Positions 42,404 to 51,903 of a stretch of DNA of 64,000 nucleotides are shown one piece after another. The position numbers and the translations under genes were made by a program. The DNA comes from an uncultured Pelagibacteraceae bacterium (GTDB lineage Bacteria; Pseudomonadota; Alphaproteobacteria; Pelagibacterales; Pelagibacteraceae). The notes below the pieces were generated by a model. It was not told the origin of the DNA, did not search any database, and saw only the letters and a list, made by a program, of their open reading frames with translations. The stretch spans positions 124,001 through 188,000 of the forward strand of contig CACJKF010000001.1 of the NCBI GenBank assembly GCA_902593905.1, read 5' to 3'. The number at the start of each line of letters is the position of its first letter. Position 1 is the first letter of the stretch.

Positions 42404-42949
42404 ATGATACAAACAGAGTCAACTCCAAACCCTAATTCACTGAAATTTTTATCAGAAAAAGTCATATCAACGACCGGGACTGAGGAATTTCAAAAAAGCA
42501 ATACAAAAGACTTAAGCATACCATTCATTAAAGAGCTTTTAGAGTTTAAAGGAGTGGAGTTAGTTTTATTATCAAAAAACTTTTTATCTGTAAAAAAAAC
42601 AGACGAAGTCTCTTGGAACGAATTGAAACCAATGGTGATTTCTCATCTTAATGATTATTTTGAAAAAAATGATGAACCAATTTTAAAAGGTAGTAAAAAA
42701 TCTGAAAATTCCCATGAAAATGATGAAACTATTAAAAAGATAATAGATGTGTTAGATACCAAAATTAGGCCAGCTGTTGCAAGAGATGGTGGCGATATAA
42801 AATTCAAATCTTTTGAAAACGGAATAGTCAAAGTTGAATTGCAAGGAAGTTGTTCTGGTTGCCCTAGTTCACTTATGACACTGAAGCAAGGAGTGCAGAA
42901 TTTATTAAAACATTATGTAAAAGAGGTTAACTCTGTAGAAGCAATTTAA
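42404..42949 (+). CDS. NifU-like Fe-S scaffold (Nfu type)
   Basis: TESTPNPNSLKFL N-terminus; RDGGDIKF, GSCSGCPSSLMTLKQGV (CxxC). Confidence 0.95.
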   Translation: MIQTESTPNPNSLKFLSEKVISTTGTEEFQKSNTKDLSIPFIKELLEFKGVELVLLSKNFLSVKKTDEVSWNELKPMVISHLNDYFEKNDEPILKGSKKSENSHENDETIKKIIDVLDTKIRPAVARDGGDIKFKSFENGIVKVELQGSCSGCPSSLMTLKQGVQNLLKHYVKEVNSVEAI

Positions 42950-42952
42950 ATT

Positions 42953-44461
42953 ATGAAAAAAAAACTTAGTTATAGAGACAAATTACTTGAGCTTGCATAC
43001 ATTTATAATGTCAAAGAGATTCAAGACTACACAAAAAATAGAAAAAATTTAACTACAGGCCAAATAGAATTAATTTTAAAAAAAAATAAAATTGTTATTC
43101 CCAAAGATTTTAAAACAAGTTTTTTTAAGGAAAATTTTTCAAAACCTATATCAAAAATAAGATCAAATATTGTTGAATATAAAGAAGAAAAAATAAAAGA
43201 TAAAAATAGATTTTTTAGAAGAATAGAGAATTACAAATATGATACCTCAAGAAAAGTAAATCACGGATTAAATAATTTATGGAAAGGTATTGGAAATGCA
43301 GGCATAAATTTTCTGAATGTGCTTCCAAAGTTAGGCTCCACTGTAGCAAAATTTTTTGGAAATCTTTTTACAGATGTTTTCAACTCTATCTACAATCAAC
43401 AGATCGATCAAAAGAGCGCAAGAAATGTAATTGTAGGTTTTTTTATAGTCGTAGGAGTTACAACAGCGATCATTGCTGGGTTTAATACGTATAAAAATTA
43501 TGATTTGATAAAAAGTAAATTTGAAACAAAAAAACCTGAAATTAAGGTCAAAAAAGAGATAAAAAAACCTGAAGTTAAGATTAAAAAAGAGGTGAAAAAG
43601 CCAGAGGTAAAAATAAAGAAAGAAGCAAAAAAACCTGAACTAAAGGTAAAAGAGAAAAATGTTGCTGAAGTTATTTTACCAGATTTAAATTTAAAAACTG
43701 AGACAGTCATTCAGCTTTTTAAGGATGTTGACTACGACTTAAGAAAAGTAAGAAATGATAAATTGGTAAAACCAATTTATTTTACACAGTTCCCAAGAGA
43801 TCTAGACAACTTACAGAGTGTGCAGCTTAAAAAAGAAACTTTTATCAAAATTGTTCTTCCCTTAATTGTAGCAGAGAATGAGAAAATACTTGATGATAGA
43901 AGAAAACTAAAAATTTTGTCTGAAAAAAAATATACATCAGATTTAGAGAAACAATGGTTAAGGCAAAAACTTCTAGAGTATAAAGTTAAAAAGGGTAATT
44001 TAGATGAACTTATGTTCAAAATGGACATGATCCCAGTTTCAATTGCATTAGCGCAAGCAGCAAAAGAAAGTGGTTGGGGAACATCAAGGTTTGCTTTGGA
44101 AGGAAACGCAATTTTTGGACAATGGACTTGGGATGGCCAAGGTATCGCTCCACTTAAAAGGGATAGTAACAAAAGTCATAAAATTTTAAAATTTCCGATT
44201 TTACGAGCTTCCGTTAAAGCATATAAAAATAATTTAAATACTCACAAAAGTTACTTAAAATTTCGAGAGAAAAGAAAACAACTTAGAGACAAAGAAAAAA
44301 ATATTACAGGCTTAGCTTTAACTGACACTCTCAAAAATTATGCACAAACAGGTTCTGAGTATACAAAAATTTTAAATCAAATTATAAAGCAGAACAGGCT
44401 TTCAGACTTTGAACTAGTTAGACTTGTAAATTCCGTCAAACAGGTAGAATTAAATTCTTAA
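42953..44461 (+). CDS. Membrane-anchored Bax-like glucosaminidase-domain protein
   Basis: TM VIVGFFIVVGVTTAIIAGF, Lys/Pro/Glu spacer, C-terminal PVSIALAQAAKESGWGTSRFALEGNAIFGQWTW. Confidence 0.88.
   Translation: MKKKLSYRDKLLELAYIYNVKEIQDYTKNRKNLTTGQIELILKKNKIVIPKDFKTSFFKENFSKPISKIRSNIVEYKEEKIKDKNRFFRRIENYKYDTSRKVNHGLNNLWKGIGNAGINFLNVLPKLGSTVAKFFGNLFTDVFNSIYNQQIDQKSARNVIVGFFIVVGVTTAIIAGFNTYKNYDLIKSKFETKKPEIKVKKEIKKPEVKIKKEVKKPEVKIKKEAKKPELKVKEKNVAEVILPDLNLKTETVIQLFKDVDYDLRKVRNDKLVKPIYFTQFPRDLDNLQSVQLKKETFIKIVLPLIVAENEKILDDRRKLKILSEKKYTSDLEKQWLRQKLLEYKVKKGNLDELMFKMDMIPVSIALAQAAKESGWGTSRFALEGNAIFGQWTWDGQGIAPLKRDSNKSHKILKFPILRASVKAYKNNLNTHKSYLKFREKRKQLRDKEKNITGLALTDTLKNYAQTGSEYTKILNQIIKQNRLSDFELVRLVNSVKQVELNS
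43529..43660 (+). repeat. Four tandem 33-bp (11-codon) repeat units encoding KKPE(I/V/L)K(V/I)KKE(I/V/A)-type repeats; last unit degenerate
   Basis: KKPEIKVKKEI KKPEVKIKKEV KKPEVKIKKEA KKPELKVKEKN. Confidence 0.93.
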
Positions 44462-45517
44462 CTATTTTTCACTTACCACATACTGAATACCAAGCCATCT
44501 CCAAAATCCGTCTGTTTCTCTCAGAGAACAATTTATTCTACCTCGCTCTCCAACAAACTTCTCTGCAATTTTTATTTCTAATAAATTATTTTCTAAAAAA
44601 GAAATATTAGAATTTCTCCATTTATTTCCCTCATTTGAGAAGCAACTTATAATTTCCAGATTTTGAATATTTTCATAGAATTCAATTTTTACTACTGGCG
44701 GATTCTTTGACTGTAAGAGATACTTATCCTCTGGATATATTTTTCTATATTTAAAGGGAAGTGTTTTCATCAAGGTTTTAAAACGATTAATCTCTCCGTA
44801 TTTTTCATTTATTGGAAATCTTGGAAGTTCCCATAAATCTTTTGTCTCATCAATTACTCCTGAATGTTGACCAAAAGCATATTTAAAGCCGAGATCTTTT
44901 ATAATTTTCTTAAACTCGATGCTATATTCACCGAAAGGATAGGAAAAGAATTTGGAGTTTTTACCCAGTTTTGTCTCAAAAATTTCGATTGATTTTTGTA
45001 TGTCTTTTTTTATCACTTCTGAACTTTCATCTACAAGATATTCGTGAGAGTGACTATGATTTCCTATTTCAACAAAATTAAATTTCTGTAGTTCAATAAT
45101 TTGGTCCCAGTTCATATAATTAAAAGCACCAACTTCTCTTGTATTTACGAATAAGATGAATGGAATTTTTTTTTCTTTTAAGATAGGCCATGCATTTTTA
45201 TAAAATGATAGTAAGCCGTCATCAACAGTTAATAAAACTTTTCGACTTTTCTTGTTCTCAGAAAGACTTTTTTCAAAGTTTTCAGGATGTATGAAATCAA
45301 TTCCAGAATTTTCAATAATATCAATTTGTTCTTTAAAAACGTCTAACTGAATGTTAGTTGATGGGTATTTTTTTTCATCAAACCTGTGGTACATTATCGA
45401 AATTAATCCAAAGTCATCAAAATTATATTTACTTGAAGCAATTAACTTTGATTGAATAGTGTCAAAGGCTATAATAAAAATAAAAATGATTGATAATTTT
45501 TTAATTATAAGCTTCAT
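44462..45517 (-). CDS. Polysaccharide deacetylase (CE4) family protein, secreted
   Basis: Signal peptide, ISIMYHRFDE, LTVDDGLLSFY, GNHSHSHEYL. Confidence 0.92.
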   Translation of the reverse strand: MKLIIKKLSIIFIFIIAFDTIQSKLIASSKYNFDDFGLISIMYHRFDEKKYPSTNIQLDVFKEQIDIIENSGIDFIHPENFEKSLSENKKSRKVLLTVDDGLLSFYKNAWPILKEKKIPFILFVNTREVGAFNYMNWDQIIELQKFNFVEIGNHSHSHEYLVDESSEVIKKDIQKSIEIFETKLGKNSKFFSYPFGEYSIEFKKIIKDLGFKYAFGQHSGVIDETKDLWELPRFPINEKYGEINRFKTLMKTLPFKYRKIYPEDKYLLQSKNPPVVKIEFYENIQNLEIISCFSNEGNKWRNSNISFLENNLLEIKIAEKFVGERGRINCSLRETDGFWRWLGIQYVVSEK

Positions 45518-45869
45518 AGGAAAAGATGATAAATTAGGTTTAAGAATAAATAAAGATTTTTTTATTTATAATTGTAGAGAGCGGAGTAAAAATAACAAAG
45601 ATCTTATCGCTGATATATCAGACTTCCTAAGCAAACATCATGTTAAAATTGATAGCAACTTTGCTGTAATAGTGAATCAAGGACCAGGGAGCTTTTCGGG
45701 TGTTAGAATTTCATTAGCTGTTGCTAAGGGAATAAAAATCTCCAAAAAAATTAAATTATTTGGTTATAAAAACAATGATTTGAAGGTTTTTAATAAGGAA
45801 AATGTTGAAAAATTGTTAAGCGGAAATTTATTAGAAAAAAATTTGATTAAGCCCATATATTTAAGTTAA
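45486..45869 (+). CDS. tsaB: Minimal TsaB-like protein (t6A biosynthesis); ORF open from 45459
   Basis: VIVNQGPGSFSGVRISLAVAKGI signature; only ~128 aa, C-terminal LIKPIYLS. Confidence 0.82.
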   Translation: MIDNFLIISFIGKDDKLGLRINKDFFIYNCRERSKNNKDLIADISDFLSKHHVKIDSNFAVIVNQGPGSFSGVRISLAVAKGIKISKKIKLFGYKNNDLKVFNKENVEKLLSGNLLEKNLIKPIYLS

Positions 45870-45877
45870 ATTAAGTT

Positions 45878-46297
45878 ATGAGTATTATTGAAGAAAAATG
45901 TAAACAAAAAGGTGTAAGACTCACCGATCAAAGGAAAGTAATAGCAAAAATTCTGTCTGAGTCTAAAGAAGTTTATGGATCGAAGGATCATCCAGATGTG
46001 GACGAACTTCATAAAAGAGTTACATCCATTGATGACAAAATTAGTATTGCTACAGTGTATAGAACTGTAAAACTTTTTGAAGAGGCAGGAATACTAGTTA
46101 AACATGATTTTAAAGCAGGTAAGGCGCGTTACGAAATAAACGATGATCATAACCATTTAATCGATATTAATAGTGGTGAAATTGTTGAATTTGTTGATAA
46201 AGATATAGAGGAACTTCAAAAAAAAATAGCAAAAAAATTAGGATATAATTTAGTGGACCATAAACTTGAATTATACGGATCTAAAATTAAAAAATAA
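45878..46297 (+). CDS. Fur-family transcriptional regulator (Fur/Mur-like)
   Basis: GVRLTDQRKVIAKIL, ISIATVYRTVKLFEEAGIL, NDDHNHLIDINSGEIVEF. Confidence 0.93.
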   Translation: MSIIEEKCKQKGVRLTDQRKVIAKILSESKEVYGSKDHPDVDELHKRVTSIDDKISIATVYRTVKLFEEAGILVKHDFKAGKARYEINDDHNHLIDINSGEIVEFVDKDIEELQKKIAKKLGYNLVDHKLELYGSKIKK

Positions 46298-47636
46298 CTT
46301 GATAAAAAAAATATTTATAAAAACATTCGGATGTCAGATGAATGAGTATGATAGTAATCGTATTTATGATATCGCAGAAAAGAATAATTACAAGAAAACA
46401 GAAAATTCTATAGATGCTGATTGTTATGTATTAAATACTTGTCACATAAGAGAAAAAGCTACTGAAAAAGTTTACCATGAAGTAGGCCGTATAAAAAAAG
46501 AATTTAGAAATAAAAAAAAACCAATTATAATTATTACTGGCTGTGTAGCCCAAGCAGAAGGTGAAATATTATTACAAAAAGAAAAATATATTGATGCTGT
46601 TTTAGGTCCGCAATCTTATCACGAAATAAACAAAACCATTCAAAAAATTGAGAGAGATAAAAAAAAAATTAATATAACTAATTTTGATGTAAATAAAAAA
46701 TTCGATAATTTAAACTTAATAAAAAATAAAAACAGCAAAGTTTCTTCCTTTTTAACAATACAAGAGGGATGTGATAAATTTTGCAAATTTTGTGTAGTTC
46801 CCTATACAAGGGGTCCGGAATTTTCTAGATCCTTAGATGAATTATTTAAAGAATGCAAAGAACTTGTTAATAACGGAGCAAGAGAAATCACTCTTCTTGG
46901 TCAAAATGTGAACGCTTATAATAATAATGGAAAAAAACTTTCAGATTTAATATACAAAATCTCTGAAATTGAAAATGTTAAAAGAGTCAGGTATACAACT
47001 TCTCATCCTATTGATTTTTCGAGAGATTTAGTAGAAATACACAAGAATTCAAAGAAGTTAATGCCCTTAATTCATCTTCCAGTTCAAAGTGGATCGAATA
47101 AAATTTTAAAAAGTATGAACAGAAAACATACCATAGAAGATTACTTGGATTTAGTTGACATGTTGAAAAAAAATAATCCTAATATAAAATTCTCTAGTGA
47201 TTTTATAATCGGTTATCCGGGAGAAACAGATAATGATTTCAATGAAACATTAAAACTATTAGATAGAGTGGAATTTATAAATTCTTATTCTTTTTTATAC
47301 AGTCCAAGACCCGGCACACCCGCTGCAAAAATGAAAAATATAGATTTTTTGGTGGCTAAAAATCGCTTGATTACATTTCAAAAAAAAGCTTTTGCAAAAA
47401 AAATGCAATTTAAAAAAAGACTTTTTAACACGAAATCTTTAGTTTTATTTGAAAATAAAATGAGAAATAAGGAAAATTACTTTTTTGGTAGAGATGAATA
47501 CTTAAATTCAGTAATAGTAAAAACTAAAGAAAACTTAAGTGGTCAAATTAAAGAGGTCAACATAATCAACGGAAATCAAAATACACTTTTTGGTGAAATT
47601 TCCAATAAATCTATTAATAATGTCTACGCAGCTTAA
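46266..47636 (+). CDS. miaB: tRNA-2-methylthio-N6-isopentenyladenosine synthase
   Basis: IKTFGCQMNEYDS, IQEGCDKFCKFCVVPYTRGPEFSR (CxxxCxxC). Confidence 0.98.
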   Translation: MNYTDLKLKNNLIKKIFIKTFGCQMNEYDSNRIYDIAEKNNYKKTENSIDADCYVLNTCHIREKATEKVYHEVGRIKKEFRNKKKPIIIITGCVAQAEGEILLQKEKYIDAVLGPQSYHEINKTIQKIERDKKKINITNFDVNKKFDNLNLIKNKNSKVSSFLTIQEGCDKFCKFCVVPYTRGPEFSRSLDELFKECKELVNNGAREITLLGQNVNAYNNNGKKLSDLIYKISEIENVKRVRYTTSHPIDFSRDLVEIHKNSKKLMPLIHLPVQSGSNKILKSMNRKHTIEDYLDLVDMLKKNNPNIKFSSDFIIGYPGETDNDFNETLKLLDRVEFINSYSFLYSPRPGTPAAKMKNIDFLVAKNRLITFQKKAFAKKMQFKKRLFNTKSLVLFENKMRNKENYFFGRDEYLNSVIVKTKENLSGQIKEVNIINGNQNTLFGEISNKSINNVYAA

Positions 47637-47639
47637 TTT

Positions 47640-48644
47640 ATGTCAGAAATTAGTAAATTAGATCAAAATTTAGTTATTAAGAAAATTGACAGCGAAACAG
47701 TTAATTTGCTGGTTGCTGACAATGAAATGCTAATGTCTATTGTCGGAGAATTTGATCAGAATTTAAAAGATTTAGCTAAGTTATCTAACACAGTTATTTT
47801 TTTTAGAGGCAACTCAATTACCTGCAAAGGAAAAAAAGAAAATATCAATGTATTTTGTGAAGCAATAAAATTTTTAGCAAATAAGTATTTTTTAACTAAA
47901 ATTATCGAAAAAGAGGATATACTCTTTTCAGTGAAAAAAAATATCGAACTTGATAAATCGAATATAAAATCATTCCAACAATTAATAAAGACGCCTCGAA
48001 AATCTGTTATTGCTAGATCAGAAAAACAGTCTGAATATATAAAATCTTTAAAAGAAAATGAAATTGTAATGTCCTTGGGCCCTGCAGGCACAGGAAAAAG
48101 TTTCTTAGCTGTTTCTGTCGGGGTAACGATGCTAATGGAAAAAAAAATAGAAAGAGTAATTTTATCTAGACCTGCAGTTGAGGCAGGAGAAAAGTTAGGA
48201 TTCCTTCCTGGAGATATGAAAGAAAAAGTAGATCCTTATTTGCGTCCACTATATGATGCTTTATATGAACTGTTTGGTGCTGAAAAAATAACAAAAAAAA
48301 TTGATTCAGGTGAAATTGAAATTGCGCCACTAGCGTTTATGCGAGGCAGAACTCTTAAAAATTGTTTCGCGATTTTAGATGAAGCTCAAAATGCAACAGA
48401 AACACAAATTAAAATGTTTTTAACTAGAATTGGTGAAAACTCAAAACTAGTTGTTAACGGGGATCCATCTCAAATCGACCTTATCAACAAATCCCAATCA
48501 GGCTTAATTAAATCAAAAAATATTCTTAAGGATCTAAAAGAAATAAAAATTATTGAATTTGACCATAATGACGTTGTTAGACATCCATTAGTTTCAAAAA
48601 TTATTAGGGCTTATCAAAAGAAAAGCACTGATGATAAAAATTAA
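47640..48644 (+). CDS. PhoH family ATPase
   Basis: SLGPAGTGKSFLAVSVGV, SRPAVEAGEKLGFLPGD, ILDEAQNAT. Confidence 0.97.
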   Translation: MSEISKLDQNLVIKKIDSETVNLLVADNEMLMSIVGEFDQNLKDLAKLSNTVIFFRGNSITCKGKKENINVFCEAIKFLANKYFLTKIIEKEDILFSVKKNIELDKSNIKSFQQLIKTPRKSVIARSEKQSEYIKSLKENEIVMSLGPAGTGKSFLAVSVGVTMLMEKKIERVILSRPAVEAGEKLGFLPGDMKEKVDPYLRPLYDALYELFGAEKITKKIDSGEIEIAPLAFMRGRTLKNCFAILDEAQNATETQIKMFLTRIGENSKLVVNGDPSQIDLINKSQSGLIKSKNILKDLKEIKIIEFDHNDVVRHPLVSKIIRAYQKKSTDDKN

Positions 48645-49095
48645 TATCATATCAAATGATAAATCCTGGAATCGATACATAAAAAATCCGAACAATTTTA
48701 TACAAAGAAAAATTAATAAATTAAATAAACAATTCAAAAAATACAACAACAATACTATCTTTTGTACCTTATTATTATCTGGTGGTAGCGAAATTAAAAA
48801 ATTGAATAAAAAATTTAGAAATAAAAATAAAACTACTGATGTTTTATCTTTTCCATTTTATAAAAATAAAGATTTGAAAAAAATATTGAAAAAAGAAAGA
48901 GAAATTTATTTAGGCGATATAATTGTAAACATCAACAAAATTAAAAATAAAAAAAATCTTAAGGATTTTAAACTAGAATTTAATAAATTGTGGATTCATG
49001 GTTTAACTCATTTATTCGGCTATGATCATAAAAGTATAAAAGACTTTGATAATATGACTAAGGTTGAAAAAAAATTCCTCTCATATTTAAATTAA
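48631..49095 (+). CDS. ybeY: Endoribonuclease YbeY
   Basis: TTDVLSFPF, YLGDIIV, WIHGLTHLFGYDH (HxxxHxxxxxH). Confidence 0.95.
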   Translation: MIKINIISNDKSWNRYIKNPNNFIQRKINKLNKQFKKYNNNTIFCTLLLSGGSEIKKLNKKFRNKNKTTDVLSFPFYKNKDLKKILKKEREIYLGDIIVNINKIKNKKNLKDFKLEFNKLWIHGLTHLFGYDHKSIKDFDNMTKVEKKFLSYLN

Positions 49096-50658
49096 ATGTT
49101 TGAAAAATTTATTAATAATCGTTTTGCAATTTTATATATAATTCCATTTGTAATTGGTTCATTATCTGTTCTATCTTTTCAACCTTTCAACTATACATTT
49201 GTTAATTTTTTTATATTTCCAATACTTTTTTATTTAATAGTTTATATTAAAAAAAAGTCTAAAAGTGTTTACAGAAAAAAACCTTATAAAAAAAATTTAT
49301 TTATTCTTGGAACAGTTTTCGGATTTGGATTTTTTTTAAGCAATATTCATTGGATTACCAATTCTTTAACATTTGATGAAAATTTTAAGATATTTATTCC
49401 TTTTGGATTAATTTTAATTCCACTTTTTTTGAGTTTATTTTTTTCCCTCATTATTTTATTTCTAGGATCTATTTTAAATTTAAATTTTCATTCAATATTA
49501 ATTTTTTCTAGCGGTCTTGCTGTTTCTGATTATTTAAGATCTAAAATATTAACTGGTTTTCCATGGAATCTCTGGGCTTACAGCATGTCTTGGTCGACAG
49601 AGATACTGCAGATTTTAAACAAAATAGGTTTGTTTGCTTTTAACCTTTTAGTCATTACAATATTTACTTTGCCTGTAATTATATTTTTTAAAACTAGTAC
49701 TATTAAAAAAATCTTTTCTTTTTTTTCTATAATTTTAATTTTTTTGAGTCTATTCATATACGGCAGTCATAAAATTAATTTAAATCAAAAAAACCTCGAA
49801 AATAGTACTAAAAGATTTAATGTTAAGATTATTTCTCCAAATTTTAAACTGAAATACAATATTTCTGAAAAAGAAATAAAAAAAAGGTTAGAAAAATTAA
49901 TAAAATATAGTGATCCCAAAAAAGATATAAAAACACTTTTTATTTGGCCCGAAGGAGTTTTTAGTGGATACAGTTATGATGAAATATTGTTTTTAAAAGA
50001 TATTTTTGAAAAAAACTTTTCCAAAAATCATTTTATATTATTTGGTATTAATACCTTTAATGAAGAAAAAACTGGTTATTTCAATAGTTTAATAATTACA
50101 AATAATCGTCTAAAGATAATACAGCACTATAAAAAACAAAAGTTAGTTCCTTTTGGTGAATTTTTACCATTAGAGTCAGTACTGAATAGATTTGGTTTAA
50201 AGAAAATTACTGAAGGACATGGTTCTTTTTTAAAAGGCTATGATCAAAAAAATCTAAAAATTGAAAACCTAAATATTTTACCATTAATTTGTTATGAAAT
50301 TATATTTACAGAATTAATACAATCGTCTAGCAATGATACTAATATAATAATTAATATTTCAGAGGATGGTTGGTTTGGAAACTCTTTGGGACCATACCAA
50401 CATTTTGCAAAAGGTGTTTATAGAGCGATAGAAAAAAATTCGTTTTTTTTAAGATCAACTAACAAAGGGGTAAGCGCTATAATTAATAATAAAGGACAAA
50501 TTATCAAAAGACTTGACTCCACCGAGGCAGGACATATTGAGTTAGAAGTGCCTTTAATTAAAAATAAAAATAAAACTAAAAATGATTTGATATTTTTTAC
50601 ACTTTTAATTACATATATTTCAATCTTTTATTTTTACAAAAAAAATAATGAAAATTAA
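49096..50658 (+). CDS. lnt: Apolipoprotein N-acyltransferase
   Basis: Multi-TM N-terminus, [16 protein letters not shown]-type nitrilase domain, PLICYEIIF. Confidence 0.95.
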   Translation: MFEKFINNRFAILYIIPFVIGSLSVLSFQPFNYTFVNFFIFPILFYLIVYIKKKSKSVYRKKPYKKNLFILGTVFGFGFFLSNIHWITNSLTFDENFKIFIPFGLILIPLFLSLFFSLIILFLGSILNLNFHSILIFSSGLAVSDYLRSKILTGFPWNLWAYSMSWSTEILQILNKIGLFAFNLLVITIFTLPVIIFFKTSTIKKIFSFFSIILIFLSLFIYGSHKINLNQKNLENSTKRFNVKIISPNFKLKYNISEKEIKKRLEKLIKYSDPKKDIKTLFIWPEGVFSGYSYDEILFLKDIFEKNFSKNHFILFGINTFNEEKTGYFNSLIITNNRLKIIQHYKKQKLVPFGEFLPLESVLNRFGLKKITEGHGSFLKGYDQKNLKIENLNILPLICYEIIFTELIQSSSNDTNIIINISEDGWFGNSLGPYQHFAKGVYRAIEKNSFFLRSTNKGVSAIINNKGQIIKRLDSTEAGHIELEVPLIKNKNKTKNDLIFFTLLITYISIFYFYKKNNEN

Positions 50659-51811
50659 CAATTATCTATTTACTAGTGAGTCTGTTTCTGAGGGTCACCC
50701 AGATAAAGTGTGTGATAGAATTTCCGATATGGTAGTTGACTCTTATTTATCCCAAGACCCAGTATCGAGAGTTGCCTGCGAAACATTAACAACAACTAAT
50801 AAAGTAGTTTTAGCTGGAGAAACGCGTGGACCTAAAATAGAAAAAGAAGACTTAATAAATAAAGTAAGAAATTGCATTAAAGATATCGGTTACGATCAAA
50901 AAGGATTTAGTTGGAAAACTGCAAATATAGAAACTTTTTTACACGAGCAATCAGCGGATATTGCTATGGGTGTTGATTCAAAAGACAATAAAGATGAGGG
51001 AGCTGGAGATCAGGGAATTATGTTTGGCTATGCATGTAAAGAAACAGAGGACCTAATGCCTGCACCAATTTATTATTCACATAAAATTTTAAGATTAATG
51101 GCTGAAGACAGAAAAAATGGAGTCTTAAAAGGCATTGAACCTGACTCAAAAAGCCAAGTAACTATGCTATACGAAAAAGACAAACCCGTTAAAGTAACAT
51201 CGGTTGTTATTTCAACTCAACATTCCAAAGATCTAAAACAAGAGGAAGTAAGAAAAACTATTATTCCTTATATTAAAAAATCTATTCCAGAAAATTATCT
51301 TGATGGATTATCGGACAAAGAAATTTACATAAATCCAACAGGGCAATTTATTATTGGTGGACCTGACGGCGATACCGGGCTTACTGGCAGGAAAATTATT
51401 GTTGATACATACGGAGGCGCTGCACCACATGGAGGTGGAGCCTTTTCTGGAAAAGACCCAACGAAAGTTGATAGATCAGCTGCTTATGCTTCAAGATATA
51501 TTGCAAAAAATATAGTTGCATCAGGTGTTTCAGAAAAATGTTTAATACAATTAGCTTATGCAATTGGTGTATCTAGGCCGCTTTCAATATTTGTTAAATT
51601 AGCTAATGGAGATGAGGCAAAAGTAGAGAATGTAAAAAAAATAATTAATGAAAATTTTGATCTTTCACCTAGAGGAATAAGAGAAATGTTAAAATTAAAC
51701 AATCCAATTTATGAGGTGACATCTGCATATGGTCACTTTGGAAGAAAAGCAACAAATAAAGGTGAGTTTTCTTGGGAAAAAATGGATAAAGTTGAATTAT
51801 TTAAGTTGTAA
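50648..51811 (+). CDS. metK: S-adenosylmethionine synthetase
   Basis: [50 protein letters not shown]. Confidence 0.99.
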   Translation: MKINNYLFTSESVSEGHPDKVCDRISDMVVDSYLSQDPVSRVACETLTTTNKVVLAGETRGPKIEKEDLINKVRNCIKDIGYDQKGFSWKTANIETFLHEQSADIAMGVDSKDNKDEGAGDQGIMFGYACKETEDLMPAPIYYSHKILRLMAEDRKNGVLKGIEPDSKSQVTMLYEKDKPVKVTSVVISTQHSKDLKQEEVRKTIIPYIKKSIPENYLDGLSDKEIYINPTGQFIIGGPDGDTGLTGRKIIVDTYGGAAPHGGGAFSGKDPTKVDRSAAYASRYIAKNIVASGVSEKCLIQLAYAIGVSRPLSIFVKLANGDEAKVENVKKIINENFDLSPRGIREMLKLNNPIYEVTSAYGHFGRKATNKGEFSWEKMDKVELFKL

Positions 51812-51864
51812 TCTTGAAAAAAACATAATTTTCTTTTAAAAAAGATAAAATTATTAATAAATTC

Positions 51865-51891
51865 AAAATGGGCAGTAGCCCATTTTTTTTT
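51865..51891 (+). terminator. Intrinsic terminator-like hairpin directly upstream of nusA SD (metK terminator or nusA attenuator)
   Basis: AAAATGGGC-AGTA-GCCCATTTTTTTTT, followed immediately by AGGAG. Confidence 0.85.
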
Positions 51892-51903
51892 AGGAGCGAT
51901 AAA

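Noticed and set aside
50600-50660. Possible SAM riboswitch for metK
   Set aside because: metK ATG overlaps the lnt 3' end; no leader space or aptamer-like sequence seen
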